Shown here in pieces: positions 25,802-35,396 of a stretch of DNA of 64,000 nucleotides. This DNA comes from an uncultured Aquimarina sp. Lineage in GTDB: Bacteria > Bacteroidota > Bacteroidia > Flavobacteriales > Flavobacteriaceae. The notes under the pieces were generated by a model. That model saw only the letters and a list, made by a program, of their open reading frames with translations. It was not told the origin of the DNA and ran no database searches. The DNA is taken from contig CANMCO010000001.1 in assembly GCA_947496355.1 (NCBI GenBank), forward strand, positions 62,001 to 126,000. The letters are read 5' to 3'. Within the stretch, counting starts at the first letter, position 1; every line of letters begins with the position of its first letter. The translations under genes were made by a program, and so were the position numbers.

Positions 25802-28186
25802 TTACTCGGTTCGCAAACTTTTTATAGGATTTGCTGTTGCGGCCTTTACTGCCTGATAGCCAATTGTAACTAAAGTTATCGCCAACAATCCACCTATTGA
25901 CATGGCAAAAATCCACCAACTTATTTCTGTTCGATATTGATAATTTTGCAGCCAATTATTCATGAAGTACCAAGCCAGCGGTGTTGCAATTGCACCTGCA
26001 ATTATGATAAGTTTAAAAAAGTCTTGTACAAACAATACCAAAATATTTAGCACATTACTACCAAGGACTTTTCTGATTCCTATCTCTTTAGTTCTTTGAG
26101 CAACAAAGAATGAGATTAGTCCATAAAGTCCAAGACAACTAATGAAAATGGCTAAGCCCGAAAATAATCTTGACAGCGATAATAAACGTTGCTCTTCGGC
26201 ATACTGTTCCGCCACACGCTCATCCAGAAAATTAAACTCGTAGATGTATTTTGGAAATACTTCTTTCCATCGTTTTTCAATTCCATCCAAGGTTGTACGT
26301 GCATTTTTTCCGTTAATCTTAATCGCTAATTCATGATATGCATTGGTTTGGGGCGCAATAAAAATTGGAGTGATGTCATTATGAAAATTCTGGTTATGAA
26401 AATCAGCTAGTACACCAACAATTGATGCTTTAATATATCCGCCATTCAGTTCTACTTTTTTACCAATCAATTCCTCTGAAGAAGCAAGACCCAATTTTTG
26501 TGCAAGTTTTTCGTTTACCACTACTTCTGTAATAGAATCCGAAACGTAAAAATTACGCCCAGCAACCAATTTCAAACCAAAAGTGTTGATATAATCCTCA
26601 TCGGCCATTTTGGCTGAAATCGAAAATTCTTCGTATTCTGGACGATTAGAATATTTTACCACCGTTCCCCAATTGTTGTAGGCCGCTCCCGGGCTCCCCA
26701 AACAGGCAGTGATGTGTTCTACTCCGCTTAATTGAGAAATACGTTCTTTAAGTCCTTCTATTTTTACATGTTCAAGATCTTCAGGGATATCGACCATTAC
26801 AATAGCGTCTTTTTCAAAACCCAAATCAGTATTTACGGCATAGCTGATTTGTCGACCAATAATTACCGTTGCAGCAATCAATACAATAGAAATCACAAAT
26901 TGTGCAGTGACAAGAATTTTACGAGTTAGTTTCCCTCCTGTATCTTTCTGAGTTAGTTTTCCCTTTAATGCGAGTGTTGGTAGAATTCGAGCTAACAAAA
27001 TCCCTGGATAACTTCCTGAAAAAATTGAAACACAAAGTAATAGCACAAATACAAAACTGATAATCTTAACACTAAAGAGTTCGTTTACGGATAAGTTTAA
27101 TTCAAAAAATGAATTAAAATACGGCAATGACAATACTGCAATGACAATACCTATAATCATTGCAAAAAAGCTAATAATAAAGGTTTCCGAGATGAACTGC
27201 CAAAAAAGATGTTGCTTCACCCCCCCCAAGACTTTTCTAATCCCAATTTCTTTGGAACGAGACATAGCTTGTGCCGTAGAAATATTAATAAAGTTAATGC
27301 ATGCAACTGCAATAAGAAATGCTCCTATCAAACCAAAAATCCATAATAAACTCACATTGATCCCATCATACCTGCTATCAAAATGAATATCACCCAGAGC
27401 TTGAAGTTTATATCGATGTACATTTTTACTATCAGGACGATGTTTTGTTACCAATCCGATTAGCGTCTTTTCGATATTCGAAATATTCTGATTAGGATGA
27501 AGTAAAGTAAAACATCTTAAACTACCATTAATCCCGTTCCAGGTTTCTCCAGATATAAAATCATCATAACTTTTAACGGTCGTAAACGACAAAAACACTT
27601 CTCTTCTTATCATCGTGTTTTTAGGCAAATCTTTAAGTATTCCTATGATTTGGATCGTTTCATTATTTTCTAAAATGAAGTTTTTTCCTAGCGCATTTTC
27701 TGCTCCAAACATTCTTTTTGCAAAGTTCTGAGTAACATATGCTGTGTTGGGTTCTACCAAACTACGACCACTTAATTCTTCTTGGAGCGGAAAATTGAAT
27801 ATTTCGAAATATTCAGGTTCGGAAAATGCAACATCTTCTCTAAATCGTTTTGAAGCATTACTATCTGTACCATTGACCTGCCAATCTTCTCTGAGGAAGA
27901 CACTAGCTACTTTTTCTGCATAATTATAATCTGTTCTAAAACCCTTTGCAAAACCAGGAGGAACAGCTGTTTCGTATTCGACCTGATCTCTATGTTCCTC
28001 TGTAACCACTCTATAAATTCTTTCCGAATTTTGGTGAAAATTATCGAATTGAATGTGATGATTTATAAATAGAAATATCAAAATACCGCAACCAAAACCT
28101 AGGGCCAAACCCAGAATATTGATTATGGCAAAGGCCTTTCTTTTTCGAAGGTTTCTCCAGGCTATTTTTAGATGATTTTTAAACAT
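25802..28186 (-). CDS. FtsX/MacB-type ABC permease (first of tandem)
   Basis: This 794-aa permease is the first of six in the direction of transcription and lies 43 nt after the GIN-domain gene. It has the N-terminal segment AIINILGLALGFGCGILIFLF, two extracytoplasmic domains, and motifs SKEIGIRKVLGGVKQHL and TKEIGIRKVLGSNVLNIL. It ends ANPIKSLRTE. It is the copy closest to the canonical ATPase, adaptor and TolC, so it is the best candidate for the core permease of that complex (inference from gene order). Confidence 0.92.
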   Translation of the reverse strand: MFKNHLKIAWRNLRKRKAFAIINILGLALGFGCGILIFLFINHHIQFDNFHQNSERIYRVVTEEHRDQVEYETAVPPGFAKGFRTDYNYAEKVASVFLREDWQVNGTDSNASKRFREDVAFSEPEYFEIFNFPLQEELSGRSLVEPNTAYVTQNFAKRMFGAENALGKNFILENNETIQIIGILKDLPKNTMIRREVFLSFTTVKSYDDFISGETWNGINGSLRCFTLLHPNQNISNIEKTLIGLVTKHRPDSKNVHRYKLQALGDIHFDSRYDGINVSLLWIFGLIGAFLIAVACINFINISTAQAMSRSKEIGIRKVLGGVKQHLFWQFISETFIISFFAMIIGIVIAVLSLPYFNSFFELNLSVNELFSVKIISFVFVLLLCVSIFSGSYPGILLARILPTLALKGKLTQKDTGGKLTRKILVTAQFVISIVLIAATVIIGRQISYAVNTDLGFEKDAIVMVDIPEDLEHVKIEGLKERISQLSGVEHITACLGSPGAAYNNWGTVVKYSNRPEYEEFSISAKMADEDYINTFGLKLVAGRNFYVSDSITEVVVNEKLAQKLGLASSEELIGKKVELNGGYIKASIVGVLADFHNQNFHNDITPIFIAPQTNAYHELAIKINGKNARTTLDGIEKRWKEVFPKYIYEFNFLDERVAEQYAEEQRLLSLSRLFSGLAIFISCLGLYGLISFFVAQRTKEIGIRKVLGSNVLNILVLFVQDFFKLIIIAGAIATPLAWYFMNNWLQNYQYRTEISWWIFAMSIGGLLAITLVTIGYQAVKAATANPIKSLRTE

Positions 28187-28229
28187 AACTGTTCGTTTTT
28201 AAATACTGAACTGAGATTGATTGATGTCT

Positions 28230-28982
28230 CTAATTTATTTTTTGAATCGTAGCTTCTCCTAAAACTAATCCTTTACTTACACTAGGATTTCCTTTATAAG
28301 CGACCGTTGCTTCTCCAAAAGCCGTAACCTTTAATTTATCAGAAACTTTGACTCTAAAACTACCTTCACCATATGCTGTGATTTTAGTGTTTTCATTGGT
28401 TAACCCCAGAGTATTTATCTTTCCTTCGCCATACACTGTGTAATTCTGATTATTTGCAGCCCCTTCTTTAATCTCTAGATAACTTTCTCCGTACATTGAT
28501 ACTCGAAGAGAATTTACCTTCAATGCATTCATAGTCGTTTTAGATTCTCCATAGATATTTAACTTAAAATCATCCGCTTCTATAGGACTCTTACATAGTA
28601 TTATCTCTTCTCCGCCTATCGATAATGCGCTTAGTTCTTTGTAAGTAACAGTGGCAACAACCTGAGTACCTTTATATATTGGTTCTTTGCGTTTCCACCC
28701 ATCTTTCTTTACCGTCACATTTTTTGTAACCATTTTAGCTCCGTCCAAATAAATTTGAAGCGTCTTTCCTACAACTTTAATATTAATTTTTTCTTGTGAT
28801 AAGTGCGCGCTATCTATAGTCACTTTTTCGGTATTACCCTCCTCAAAAGTTACCTGTATATGTGGACTTATCACTACTTTATCAAAATGATCAACCGCTA
28901 TCGTTTTTGATTGTCCATAACTCATTATTGTAGTAAGTAATGAAATTATGAATGCTACTAGGTATGAAGATACTTTTGCCAT
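28230..28982 (-). CDS. Exported GIN-domain (DUF2807) protein
   Basis: This 250-aa protein has an N-terminal signal (VAFIISLLTTIMSYGQS) and a beta-rich putative auto-transporter adhesin head GIN domain. The opening KTIAVDHFDKVVISPHIQVTF and the repeating short beta-strand pattern with YGES and YGEG turns (about residues 150-215) are typical. It should be periplasmic or surface-exposed. It lies between the ATPase and the permease array in the same orientation with short spacers, so it probably belongs to the operon. A role in envelope sensing or adhesion is possible, but the family has no firm function. Confidence 0.85.
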   Translation of the reverse strand: MAKVSSYLVAFIISLLTTIMSYGQSKTIAVDHFDKVVISPHIQVTFEEGNTEKVTIDSAHLSQEKINIKVVGKTLQIYLDGAKMVTKNVTVKKDGWKRKEPIYKGTQVVATVTYKELSALSIGGEEIILCKSPIEADDFKLNIYGESKTTMNALKVNSLRVSMYGESYLEIKEGAANNQNYTVYGEGKINTLGLTNENTKITAYGEGSFRVKVSDKLKVTAFGEATVAYKGNPSVSKGLVLGEATIQKIN

Positions 28983-29014
28983 GAGTTTAATTTTAGTGAG
29001 TTATAAAATGTAAT

Positions 29015-29710
29015 TTATATATTAACCTCGAAGGGTTTATTTTGACTTTCGGTTACAATTTGCCCATCAAAAAGATTAATGATTCTGTGCGCATAATGTG
29101 AATCTCTATCAGAGTGTGTTACCATAACAATTGTGGTTCCTTCTTGATTTAATTCTGTAAGCAGGTTCATTACCTCAATACCGTTTTTAGAATCCAGGTT
29201 ACCTGTTGGCTCATCAGCCAAAATCAATTTGGCATTGGTTACAACTGCTCTTGCAATGGCTACACGTTGCTGTTGTCCCCCAGACAATTGTTGTGGGAAA
29301 TGTTTCTCGCGATGTGCAATTTTCATTCGCTCAAGTACTTGTCTTACTTTTTGTTCACGTTCGCTCTTTTTCATATTAAGATAAATCAGGGGCAGCTCTA
29401 CATTTTCGAAAACAGTAAGTTCATCGATCAGGTTAAAACTCTGGAAAACAAACCCAAGATTTCCTTTTCTAATTTTGGTACGTTGATTTTCTTTTAAACC
29501 GCCTACTTCTTGACCATTAAAGTGATAGTAACCTTCGTTAGGATTATCCAACATACCAATAATGTTAAGCAACGTAGATTTACCACAACCAGAAGGCCCC
29601 ATAATAGCAACAAATTCTCCTTCTTCTACTGTTAGGTTTACACTATTTAGCGCCAGGGTTTCAACTTCTTCAGTTCTAAAACTCTTCTTTAAGTTTTCTA
29701 TCTGTATCAT
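29015..29710 (-). CDS. ABC ATPase of FtsX/MacB-type exporter, canonical
   Basis: This 231-aa LolD/MacB-type ATPase has all consensus motifs: Walker A GPSGCGKST at about residues 38-46, Q-loop VFQSFNLIDELTV, signature LSGGQQQRVAIARAV, Walker B LILADEPTGNLDSKNG and H-loop VTHSDRDSHYA. It follows the adaptor gene after 143 bp that contain an inverted-repeat pair. It is the likely energy source for several of the six permeases, since only one other ATPase gene, a diverged one, is in the locus. The match to the family is clear. Confidence 0.95.
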   Translation of the reverse strand: MIQIENLKKSFRTEEVETLALNSVNLTVEEGEFVAIMGPSGCGKSTLLNIIGMLDNPNEGYYHFNGQEVGGLKENQRTKIRKGNLGFVFQSFNLIDELTVFENVELPLIYLNMKKSEREQKVRQVLERMKIAHREKHFPQQLSGGQQQRVAIARAVVTNAKLILADEPTGNLDSKNGIEVMNLLTELNQEGTTIVMVTHSDRDSHYAHRIINLFDGQIVTESQNKPFEVNI

Positions 29711-29761
29711 TTTTTGATTGTTTATGTCTTATTTCACTTCAGTTTTAGTTATCCTTTTGTA

Positions 29762-29848
29762 GTTTCCCCTCTCTGCGGGAGAGGATTAAGGCAAGAGAGT
29801 AAACTAAAAACCCCTCATCCTAACCTTCTCCCCAAGGAGAAGGAACTC
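29762..29848. repeat. Paired inverted-repeat element without gene (copy B)
   Basis: The left arm (about 29762-29799, containing CCCCTCTCTGCGGGAGAGG) faces a right arm at 29811-29848. The right arm contains CCTAACC and the palindrome TTCTCCCCAAGGAGAA and is identical over 38 nt to 3195-3232. The arms are imperfect inverted repeats with about 11 nt between them. The pair lies inside the efflux operon, between the adaptor and ATPase genes, where the transcript could fold into a strong structure. Confidence 0.75.
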
Positions 29849-29853
29849 GTTAA

Positions 29854-31104
29854 TCATTTCAATATAATTTTTTCGGCATCTCCAAAACTATCATAATTTG
29901 ATGTGATCACCTGTTCTCCAGCTTCTAGTCCTTCTAACAACTCATAGTATCTAGAGTTTTGTTTTCCTATACGAATTGGTCTTTTCCAGGCTATATCACC
30001 AGATGTATCTAATACAAAAATCCATTGACCTCCTGTGCTCTGGAAAAAACTACCTCTCGGTAATAATAATGCATCATTTGATTGTCCTAACTGTAGTTTG
30101 ATATTATAACTTTGTCCAGATCGAATGGTTTCTGGTTTTTTATCTACAAAAACAAGGTCTACTTTAAACTTTCCGTTACGTACTTCTGGATATACTTTAC
30201 GCAAACGCAACGTATACTCTGTTCCATTACGATCAAGAACCGCGGTAAGATCTCTTTTTACTCTATCAATATAATGCTCATCAATAGAAGCTTCAATTTT
30301 ATAATCTGTTAATACATTAATCTGGCCTATTCGTTGTCCTTGCCTTATATTCTGGCCTATTTCTGCATCCAAAAACCCTAATTGTCCATCTGCAGGAGCT
30401 CTTACGTTTAAATGATCTATACGTTCATACACCATTGACAATGTTTTTTTCATTCTGGCTAAATCATCATCCAGATCACTCAAAGAAGTATTACGTAGTA
30501 CCTTATCCTGTTCTGTCTGTAGTTTTATGATCTCATATTGCTTTTGAGAAAGCTCATAATTTTCTTTAGAGGTTAAATACTCTTCTTTAGAAATTAATTC
30601 ATCATCAAATAACGCTTTGTTCTGTTCATAATTTCTCTTCAATTTTTGCAATTCGTATTGTGAATTTACAAGATCCTTGCTTCCTTCTACTTGTCTAGAA
30701 TCAAAAGTAAGTTTGGTCGATCGTAAATCGTTTTGTTTTAATGCCAGGTTATTCTCGCTTGCTAATATCTGTTCGTAAAGCGCTCTGTTTTCTAATCTCA
30801 ATATTACATCGCCTTTTTTTACCATGGCTCCTTCTTCAATAAGTTTTTCGGTTACACGTCCTCCTTCATAGGCGTCCATATATATGGTGCTTATTGGTGC
30901 TACGTTTCCATTAATGGTGATATAATCATCAAATTTTCCGAAAGAAACTTCAGCAATAGACAGCTTTTCTCTTTCTGTTCTAAAAGTGGATGCTGAATTA
31001 CCAAAGGCAATCTTCCATCCCATAAAAAGCAATATTAAGCCTATAACCACATATCCATAATGTTTAGGTCTTAATCCCTTTTTCTTTTCAATTTTTATAT
31101 CCAT
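29854..31104 (-). CDS. HlyD/MacA-type periplasmic adaptor
   Basis: This 416-aa membrane fusion protein has one N-terminal membrane anchor (GYVVIGLILLFMGWKIAFG, about residues 18-36), a lipoyl/barrel-sandwich half (VTEKLIEEGAMVKKGDVILRL), a long coiled-coil hairpin at about residues 110-215, the second lipoyl half (HLNVRAPADGQLGFLDAEIG), and a beta-barrel region. It bridges inner-membrane permease and TolC in tripartite efflux pumps. It is 1 nt from the TolC gene. Annotation as RND or MacA adaptor is equally common; the FtsX-type permeases downstream favour a MacA-like role. Confidence 0.93.
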   Translation of the reverse strand: MDIKIEKKKGLRPKHYGYVVIGLILLFMGWKIAFGNSASTFRTEREKLSIAEVSFGKFDDYITINGNVAPISTIYMDAYEGGRVTEKLIEEGAMVKKGDVILRLENRALYEQILASENNLALKQNDLRSTKLTFDSRQVEGSKDLVNSQYELQKLKRNYEQNKALFDDELISKEEYLTSKENYELSQKQYEIIKLQTEQDKVLRNTSLSDLDDDLARMKKTLSMVYERIDHLNVRAPADGQLGFLDAEIGQNIRQGQRIGQINVLTDYKIEASIDEHYIDRVKRDLTAVLDRNGTEYTLRLRKVYPEVRNGKFKVDLVFVDKKPETIRSGQSYNIKLQLGQSNDALLLPRGSFFQSTGGQWIFVLDTSGDIAWKRPIRIGKQNSRYYELLEGLEAGEQVITSNYDSFGDAEKIILK

Positions 31105-31105
31105 T

Positions 31106-32458
31106 TTATTGTGTTCTATTTATATTAAATACAGGTAATCCCTTATAAAAGTCTAATGTACTTTCATTTACTTTTAACCGCAATTTCACTTGCAAGTTTT
31201 CATTTTGTGAATTTGCAAATAAGTTTTTTGACTGATTAAGTTCAATCGCATTTATTAATCCTTTTTCGTATCGTTTTTGTGCTATTTCAAAAGATAGCAT
31301 TTGGGCTTTCATCTTTTGTGAGCTTTGTTGATATTCTGTTTTTAAGGCACTTCCTTCTTGCACAAGTTGCTGTATAAGCTGATACATTTCTTGTTTCTGA
31401 ATATCAAAATTATTTTCGGCTCGCATCATAGCGACTTTTTGTTGTTTTACACGTGAACGATTTGACCACCCACTACTGATAGGTATATTTATCGAAACAC
31501 CTACAAACTGAGCTGCGTTATCCTTGATTTGGGTATTAAAAGGGATTAATTCTCCTGTATCTGCGTCTACTCCATTATCAACAAACCTGGACCTATAACC
31601 AGCAAAGAGGCCCAAAGAAGGATATAAATTTCCTCTTGCCACAGCTAATTGTCTTTTTGCAGCTTCTGCTCTAAGCTCTTGTGCTTTTATAATAGGCACA
31701 AAACTTTTTGCTTTATTAAAAATAGAATCCTTGTTGCTTTGTAAAACGGTTTCACCAATTTCTACAGGAGAAGGTAAAATAGAGATTGTAGTTGCGTCCT
31801 CTAAATTCATTTCTTGTATCAAGGCAAGTTTGGCAGCAATTACATTATTTTCATTTTGAGTCACTAGCAATTGATCAGCTAATAAAGCAGCCTCGGCTTC
31901 ATAGATATCTGCTTTTGCTTTTTGACCCAGTTCTACTTGTCTTTTAACAAGATTGTAATTTTTTTGTGAGACTTCTTCTTGTTCTTTGGAAATAGTTAAT
32001 AAACCATCCATAAACTGAATATCATAAAAAGCAGACATTACCCTAAATGCTAATAAATACTTTTGTTGAAGTGCCTCTTCATTTGCGGCCTTGTACAAAA
32101 ATTTTGTAGCCTTTATAGTATTTACTTTTTGAAAGCCTTGAAACAAATCAATCTCTGCATTCAAACTATAATTATTAGAAACAAATTCTGTATTTTCAAA
32201 AGCATTAGTATTTGGGTTTTCAGACCGACCAAAGTTTTTTGTATAGTCAGAATATGCACTAATATTTGGTAATAAACTCCTCAACGATTGTTTATATGAT
32301 TCTTGATTAGCATCTTGATTATATTTAAAATCTTTTAATTGTAGATTATGATGTATTGCATAATCTACACAATCATCTAATGACCATACCTCTTGTGAGT
32401 ATGTAATCCCCATTACAAGAGTGAATAAAAAGATTAGTATGTTGTTTTTATAATTCAT
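31106..32458 (-). CDS. TolC-family outer-membrane efflux protein
   Basis: This 450-aa protein has a Sec signal (NILIFLFTLVMGITYSQEVW) followed by two outer-membrane efflux protein repeats. It is rich in long helices and begins with WSLDDCVDYAIHHNLQLKD, a hallmark of the family. The length is normal for TolC-type channels. It is the first gene of the minus-strand efflux operon, with the adaptor start 1 nt beyond its stop. The intergenic region to the divergent sigma-54 activator holds a candidate sigma-54 promoter. Confidence 0.93.
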   Translation of the reverse strand: MNYKNNILIFLFTLVMGITYSQEVWSLDDCVDYAIHHNLQLKDFKYNQDANQESYKQSLRSLLPNISAYSDYTKNFGRSENPNTNAFENTEFVSNNYSLNAEIDLFQGFQKVNTIKATKFLYKAANEEALQQKYLLAFRVMSAFYDIQFMDGLLTISKEQEEVSQKNYNLVKRQVELGQKAKADIYEAEAALLADQLLVTQNENNVIAAKLALIQEMNLEDATTISILPSPVEIGETVLQSNKDSIFNKAKSFVPIIKAQELRAEAAKRQLAVARGNLYPSLGLFAGYRSRFVDNGVDADTGELIPFNTQIKDNAAQFVGVSINIPISSGWSNRSRVKQQKVAMMRAENNFDIQKQEMYQLIQQLVQEGSALKTEYQQSSQKMKAQMLSFEIAQKRYEKGLINAIELNQSKNLFANSQNENLQVKLRLKVNESTLDFYKGLPVFNINRTQ

Positions 32459-32499
32459 CGTTTATGAATAAGTAAATAACTTTTGATGATCATCTCTAT

Positions 32500-32514
32500 T
32501 CTAATCGCATGCCA
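32500..32514 (-). promoter_or_regulatory. Candidate sigma-54 (-24/-12) promoter
   Basis: On the minus strand the sequence TGGCATGCGATTAGA matches the -24 half (TGGCA) well and the -12 half (TTGC) poorly (TAGA). It lies about 42 nt before the tolC-like start and opposite an NtrC-type activator gene, which makes a sigma-54 promoter for the efflux operon plausible. Weak by sequence alone. Confidence 0.35.
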
Positions 32515-32676
32515 AAATCACAACAAATTGACTATCAATATTTTACATTCTAATTTGTATATTTAAAACTATAAAGTTGTAAAATATTTATACAAATAGT
32601 GTCAAATAATTTTACACACTCATTGAGATATCCTTTAGGATTTGTAGTTTTATTGAACGAACTGAAAAATTATACC

Positions 32677-34041
32677 ATGCAGGATGGGAAAATCTTAGTT
32701 ATTGATGATAATAAAAGCTTATTAAGTGCTTTAGAAATTCTATTGCAATTTGAATTTAAAAGCGTAAATACAATTTCTAGCCCTAACCAAATTTCATCGC
32801 TAGGAGATCTAAATACATTTGATATTGTTTTATTAGACATGAACTTTTCTGCTGGTGTAAACACAGGAAATGAGGGCCTATTTTGGCTACGAGAAATAAA
32901 GAAAAAAGCGCCGCATATTTCTGTAATAATGATGACCGCATATGGTGCAATTGATCTAGCCGTAAAAGCGTTGAAAGAAGGAGCCACAGATTTTATACTT
33001 AAACCCTGGAATAACGAAAAGTTACTAGCCACTATAAAGTCTGCATATTTACTAAGAAAGTCACAAAGCGAAGTACAGGAATTAAAAAAGAAGGAAAGCC
33101 ATTTAAAACAGGTTATTAATCAAGATAGTAATTTTATTATCGGAAATTCGAAGGCGCTAACATCAGTATTAAATCTAGTAAGTAAAGTAGCAAAAACTGA
33201 TGTTAATGTATTAGTCACAGGTGAGAATGGTACGGGTAAAGAATTAATTGCTCGTGAATTGCATCGCCTGTCTTCAAGAAAAGACGAAGTTTTCATTGGT
33301 GTTGATATGGGTTCGATATCAGAAACGCTTTTCGAAAGTGAACTTTTTGGGCATACCAAAGGTGCATTTACTGATGCCAAGGAAGATCGTGCAGGAAAGT
33401 TTGAAGCGGCTAATAAGGGTACTTTGTTCCTAGACGAAATTGGGAATTTATCATTACAAACGCAAGCCAAATTATTATCTGCAATTCAAAATAGAACTAT
33501 AGTGCGAGTGGGAGCCAATAAAAATATCTCTGTTGATATTCGCCTGATTTGTGCAACCAATTGCAATTTAAATCAAATGGTCGCAGATGGCATTTTTAGA
33601 GAAGATTTATTGTATAGAATTAATACGATTCATTTAGAAGTTCCGCCCCTTCGTGAAAGAGAAAACGATATCTTGATACTGGCAGATTTTTACCTAAAAA
33701 AATTCACTTCTAAATACAGCAAACCACCTCTAAGAATAAATAATGCTGCCGAAGAAAAGTTACTAAGCTATCAATGGCCTGGTAATGTTCGAGAGTTACA
33801 ACACACCATGGAAAGAGCTGTTATTTTAAGCGAAGGAAATGTGTTAAAACCAACAGATTTTTTGTTAACCACTGCTACCGAATTGTCTTTTGGCTCTGGA
33901 CCAGAAACGTTGGATGACATGGAGCATTTAATGATAACAAAGGCTCTTGATCAACATAAAGGAAACTATAGCGCCGCCGCAAACCAATTAGGTATATCAA
34001 GACAGACCCTCTATAATAAAATGAAGAAACTAAACAAATAA
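32677..34041 (+). CDS. NtrC-type sigma-54 response regulator
   Basis: This regulator has a receiver domain (DGKILVIDDNKSLL; phospho-acceptor Asp in IVLLDMNF), a sigma-54 AAA+ domain (Walker A GENGTGKE, ESELFGHTKGAFTDA, Walker B GTLFLDEIGNL, arginine-finger region FREDLLYRINTI), and a C-terminal Fis-type helix-turn-helix (NYSAAANQLGISRQTLYNKM). The sigma-54 contact loop reads GAFTDA rather than GAFTGA. I prefer ATG at 32677, since a GTG at 32599 adds 26 residues with no homology. It overlaps the kinase gene by 1 nt and is divergent from the efflux operon, its likely target. Confidence 0.93.
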   Translation: MQDGKILVIDDNKSLLSALEILLQFEFKSVNTISSPNQISSLGDLNTFDIVLLDMNFSAGVNTGNEGLFWLREIKKKAPHISVIMMTAYGAIDLAVKALKEGATDFILKPWNNEKLLATIKSAYLLRKSQSEVQELKKKESHLKQVINQDSNFIIGNSKALTSVLNLVSKVAKTDVNVLVTGENGTGKELIARELHRLSSRKDEVFIGVDMGSISETLFESELFGHTKGAFTDAKEDRAGKFEAANKGTLFLDEIGNLSLQTQAKLLSAIQNRTIVRVGANKNISVDIRLICATNCNLNQMVADGIFREDLLYRINTIHLEVPPLRERENDILILADFYLKKFTSKYSKPPLRINNAAEEKLLSYQWPGNVRELQHTMERAVILSEGNVLKPTDFLLTTATELSFGSGPETLDDMEHLMITKALDQHKGNYSAAANQLGISRQTLYNKMKKLNK

Positions 34042-35393
34042 TGATAAGTAAAAACTTGTATGTGCAATTAATTATGAGAGTAGTCATTCTTTCATTGACG
34101 GCACTAATTATGGCTTTCAGTTTTTTTAAGGAACAATATGTCTTATCTGCTCTTCTGTTTGTGTTGTTTTTTTTACAAACATCACTTTTAATCAAATATT
34201 TAAACCAAAGTAACCGGAAAATAGCGTTCTTTTTCAACTCTATTAAAAATGAAGATTTTACTCTTCGGTTTCCCGAAAAAGGGAATTTAGACTCATTTAA
34301 TGAATTGAATCAAAGTCTTAATACATTTAATAATAAGATTCAGGAAGTATATTTAAAAAACCAGGCGCAAGAACAATATTATCAGGAAATATTGAAGCAA
34401 GCAGAAATAGGTATTCTAACTTTTAATAAGAAAGGACATATTCTTTTTACCAATCCCAGAATAGAAAATTTACTTAATTATACACCCCTAAACCATATTA
34501 AACAACTAGCGCAAGTTGACAAAAATTTATACGAGATATTTAAAAACATTACACCTTTTGAGCGACAACTTTTTCAACTCACAAATGAACGAGAAACCAT
34601 TCAATTGTCTATTAAATCAAATGAAATTGCATTAAATAATGAAAAGCTGACCTTAATAACTATACAGGATATAAATAATGAGTTAGACAAAAAAGAAACA
34701 GATTCATGGATAAAATTAATTCGCGTTTTAACTCATGAAATCATGAATTCTGTAACTCCAATAACTTCTATTTCTGAATCTATTTTAAGTTATTACAAAG
34801 ATGAAAAAGGTATCGTGTTGGCAGAACAAATAGATAAAAATAAAATCTATAATACCGCCAAGGGATTAGAGGTTATTAAAAATCAAGGAAATGATCTTAT
34901 GAGTTTTGTGAAGTCATACCGAAGTTTTTTAAATGTACCAACCCCAGATAAAACATTAATAAAAGTTGACCAATTATTGGAAAAAGTGAAAATGCTTGTA
35001 AGCCAGGAAAAAGGGTTCGATAACATTTCATTCGAACTAATTAATGTGGCAAAAAATCTTGAAATCTATGCGGATGATAAGTTAATTACTCAAGTGCTTG
35101 TTAATCTTACAAAGAATGCCATCCAGTCTTTAAAAGGCGCTGATAATGCACAACTAAAAGTTATTTCGGGCATTACCGAAAAGAATAAAAAATATATCAT
35201 CATTAAGGACAATGGCCCAGGAATCCCACCAGATATTATGGACCAAATATTCGTTCCTTTTTATACTACCAAAAATGATGGTACAGGTATTGGTCTGAGT
35301 TTGTCTAAACAGATTATGCACCTACATGGTGGAAGTTTGAAAGTATATTCTGTACCCCATAAAGAAACTTCTTTTTCACTAATTTTTGAATAA
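34041..35393 (+). CDS. Sensor histidine kinase, partner of NtrC-type regulator
   Basis: This 450-aa kinase has two N-terminal membrane segments (about residues 10-55) with almost no periplasmic loop, a PAS-like region, a dimerisation/phospho-acceptor motif LTHEIMNSVTPI at about residues 232-243, and an ATPase domain with LVNLTKNAIQSL (N box), DNGPGIP (G1) and GTGIGLSLSKQI (G2). The lack of an extracellular sensor suggests that it detects a membrane or internal signal. It is translationally coupled (TAATG) to the response regulator. Confidence 0.93.
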   Translation: MISKNLYVQLIMRVVILSLTALIMAFSFFKEQYVLSALLFVLFFLQTSLLIKYLNQSNRKIAFFFNSIKNEDFTLRFPEKGNLDSFNELNQSLNTFNNKIQEVYLKNQAQEQYYQEILKQAEIGILTFNKKGHILFTNPRIENLLNYTPLNHIKQLAQVDKNLYEIFKNITPFERQLFQLTNERETIQLSIKSNEIALNNEKLTLITIQDINNELDKKETDSWIKLIRVLTHEIMNSVTPITSISESILSYYKDEKGIVLAEQIDKNKIYNTAKGLEVIKNQGNDLMSFVKSYRSFLNVPTPDKTLIKVDQLLEKVKMLVSQEKGFDNISFELINVAKNLEIYADDKLITQVLVNLTKNAIQSLKGADNAQLKVISGITEKNKKYIIIKDNGPGIPPDIMDQIFVPFYTTKNDGTGIGLSLSKQIMHLHGGSLKVYSVPHKETSFSLIFE

Positions 35394-35396
35394 ATT

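Noticed and set aside
32599..32676. Extended GTG start of the NtrC-type regulator
   Set aside because: The extra 26 residues have no receiver-domain similarity; ATG 32677 directly precedes the first beta strand.
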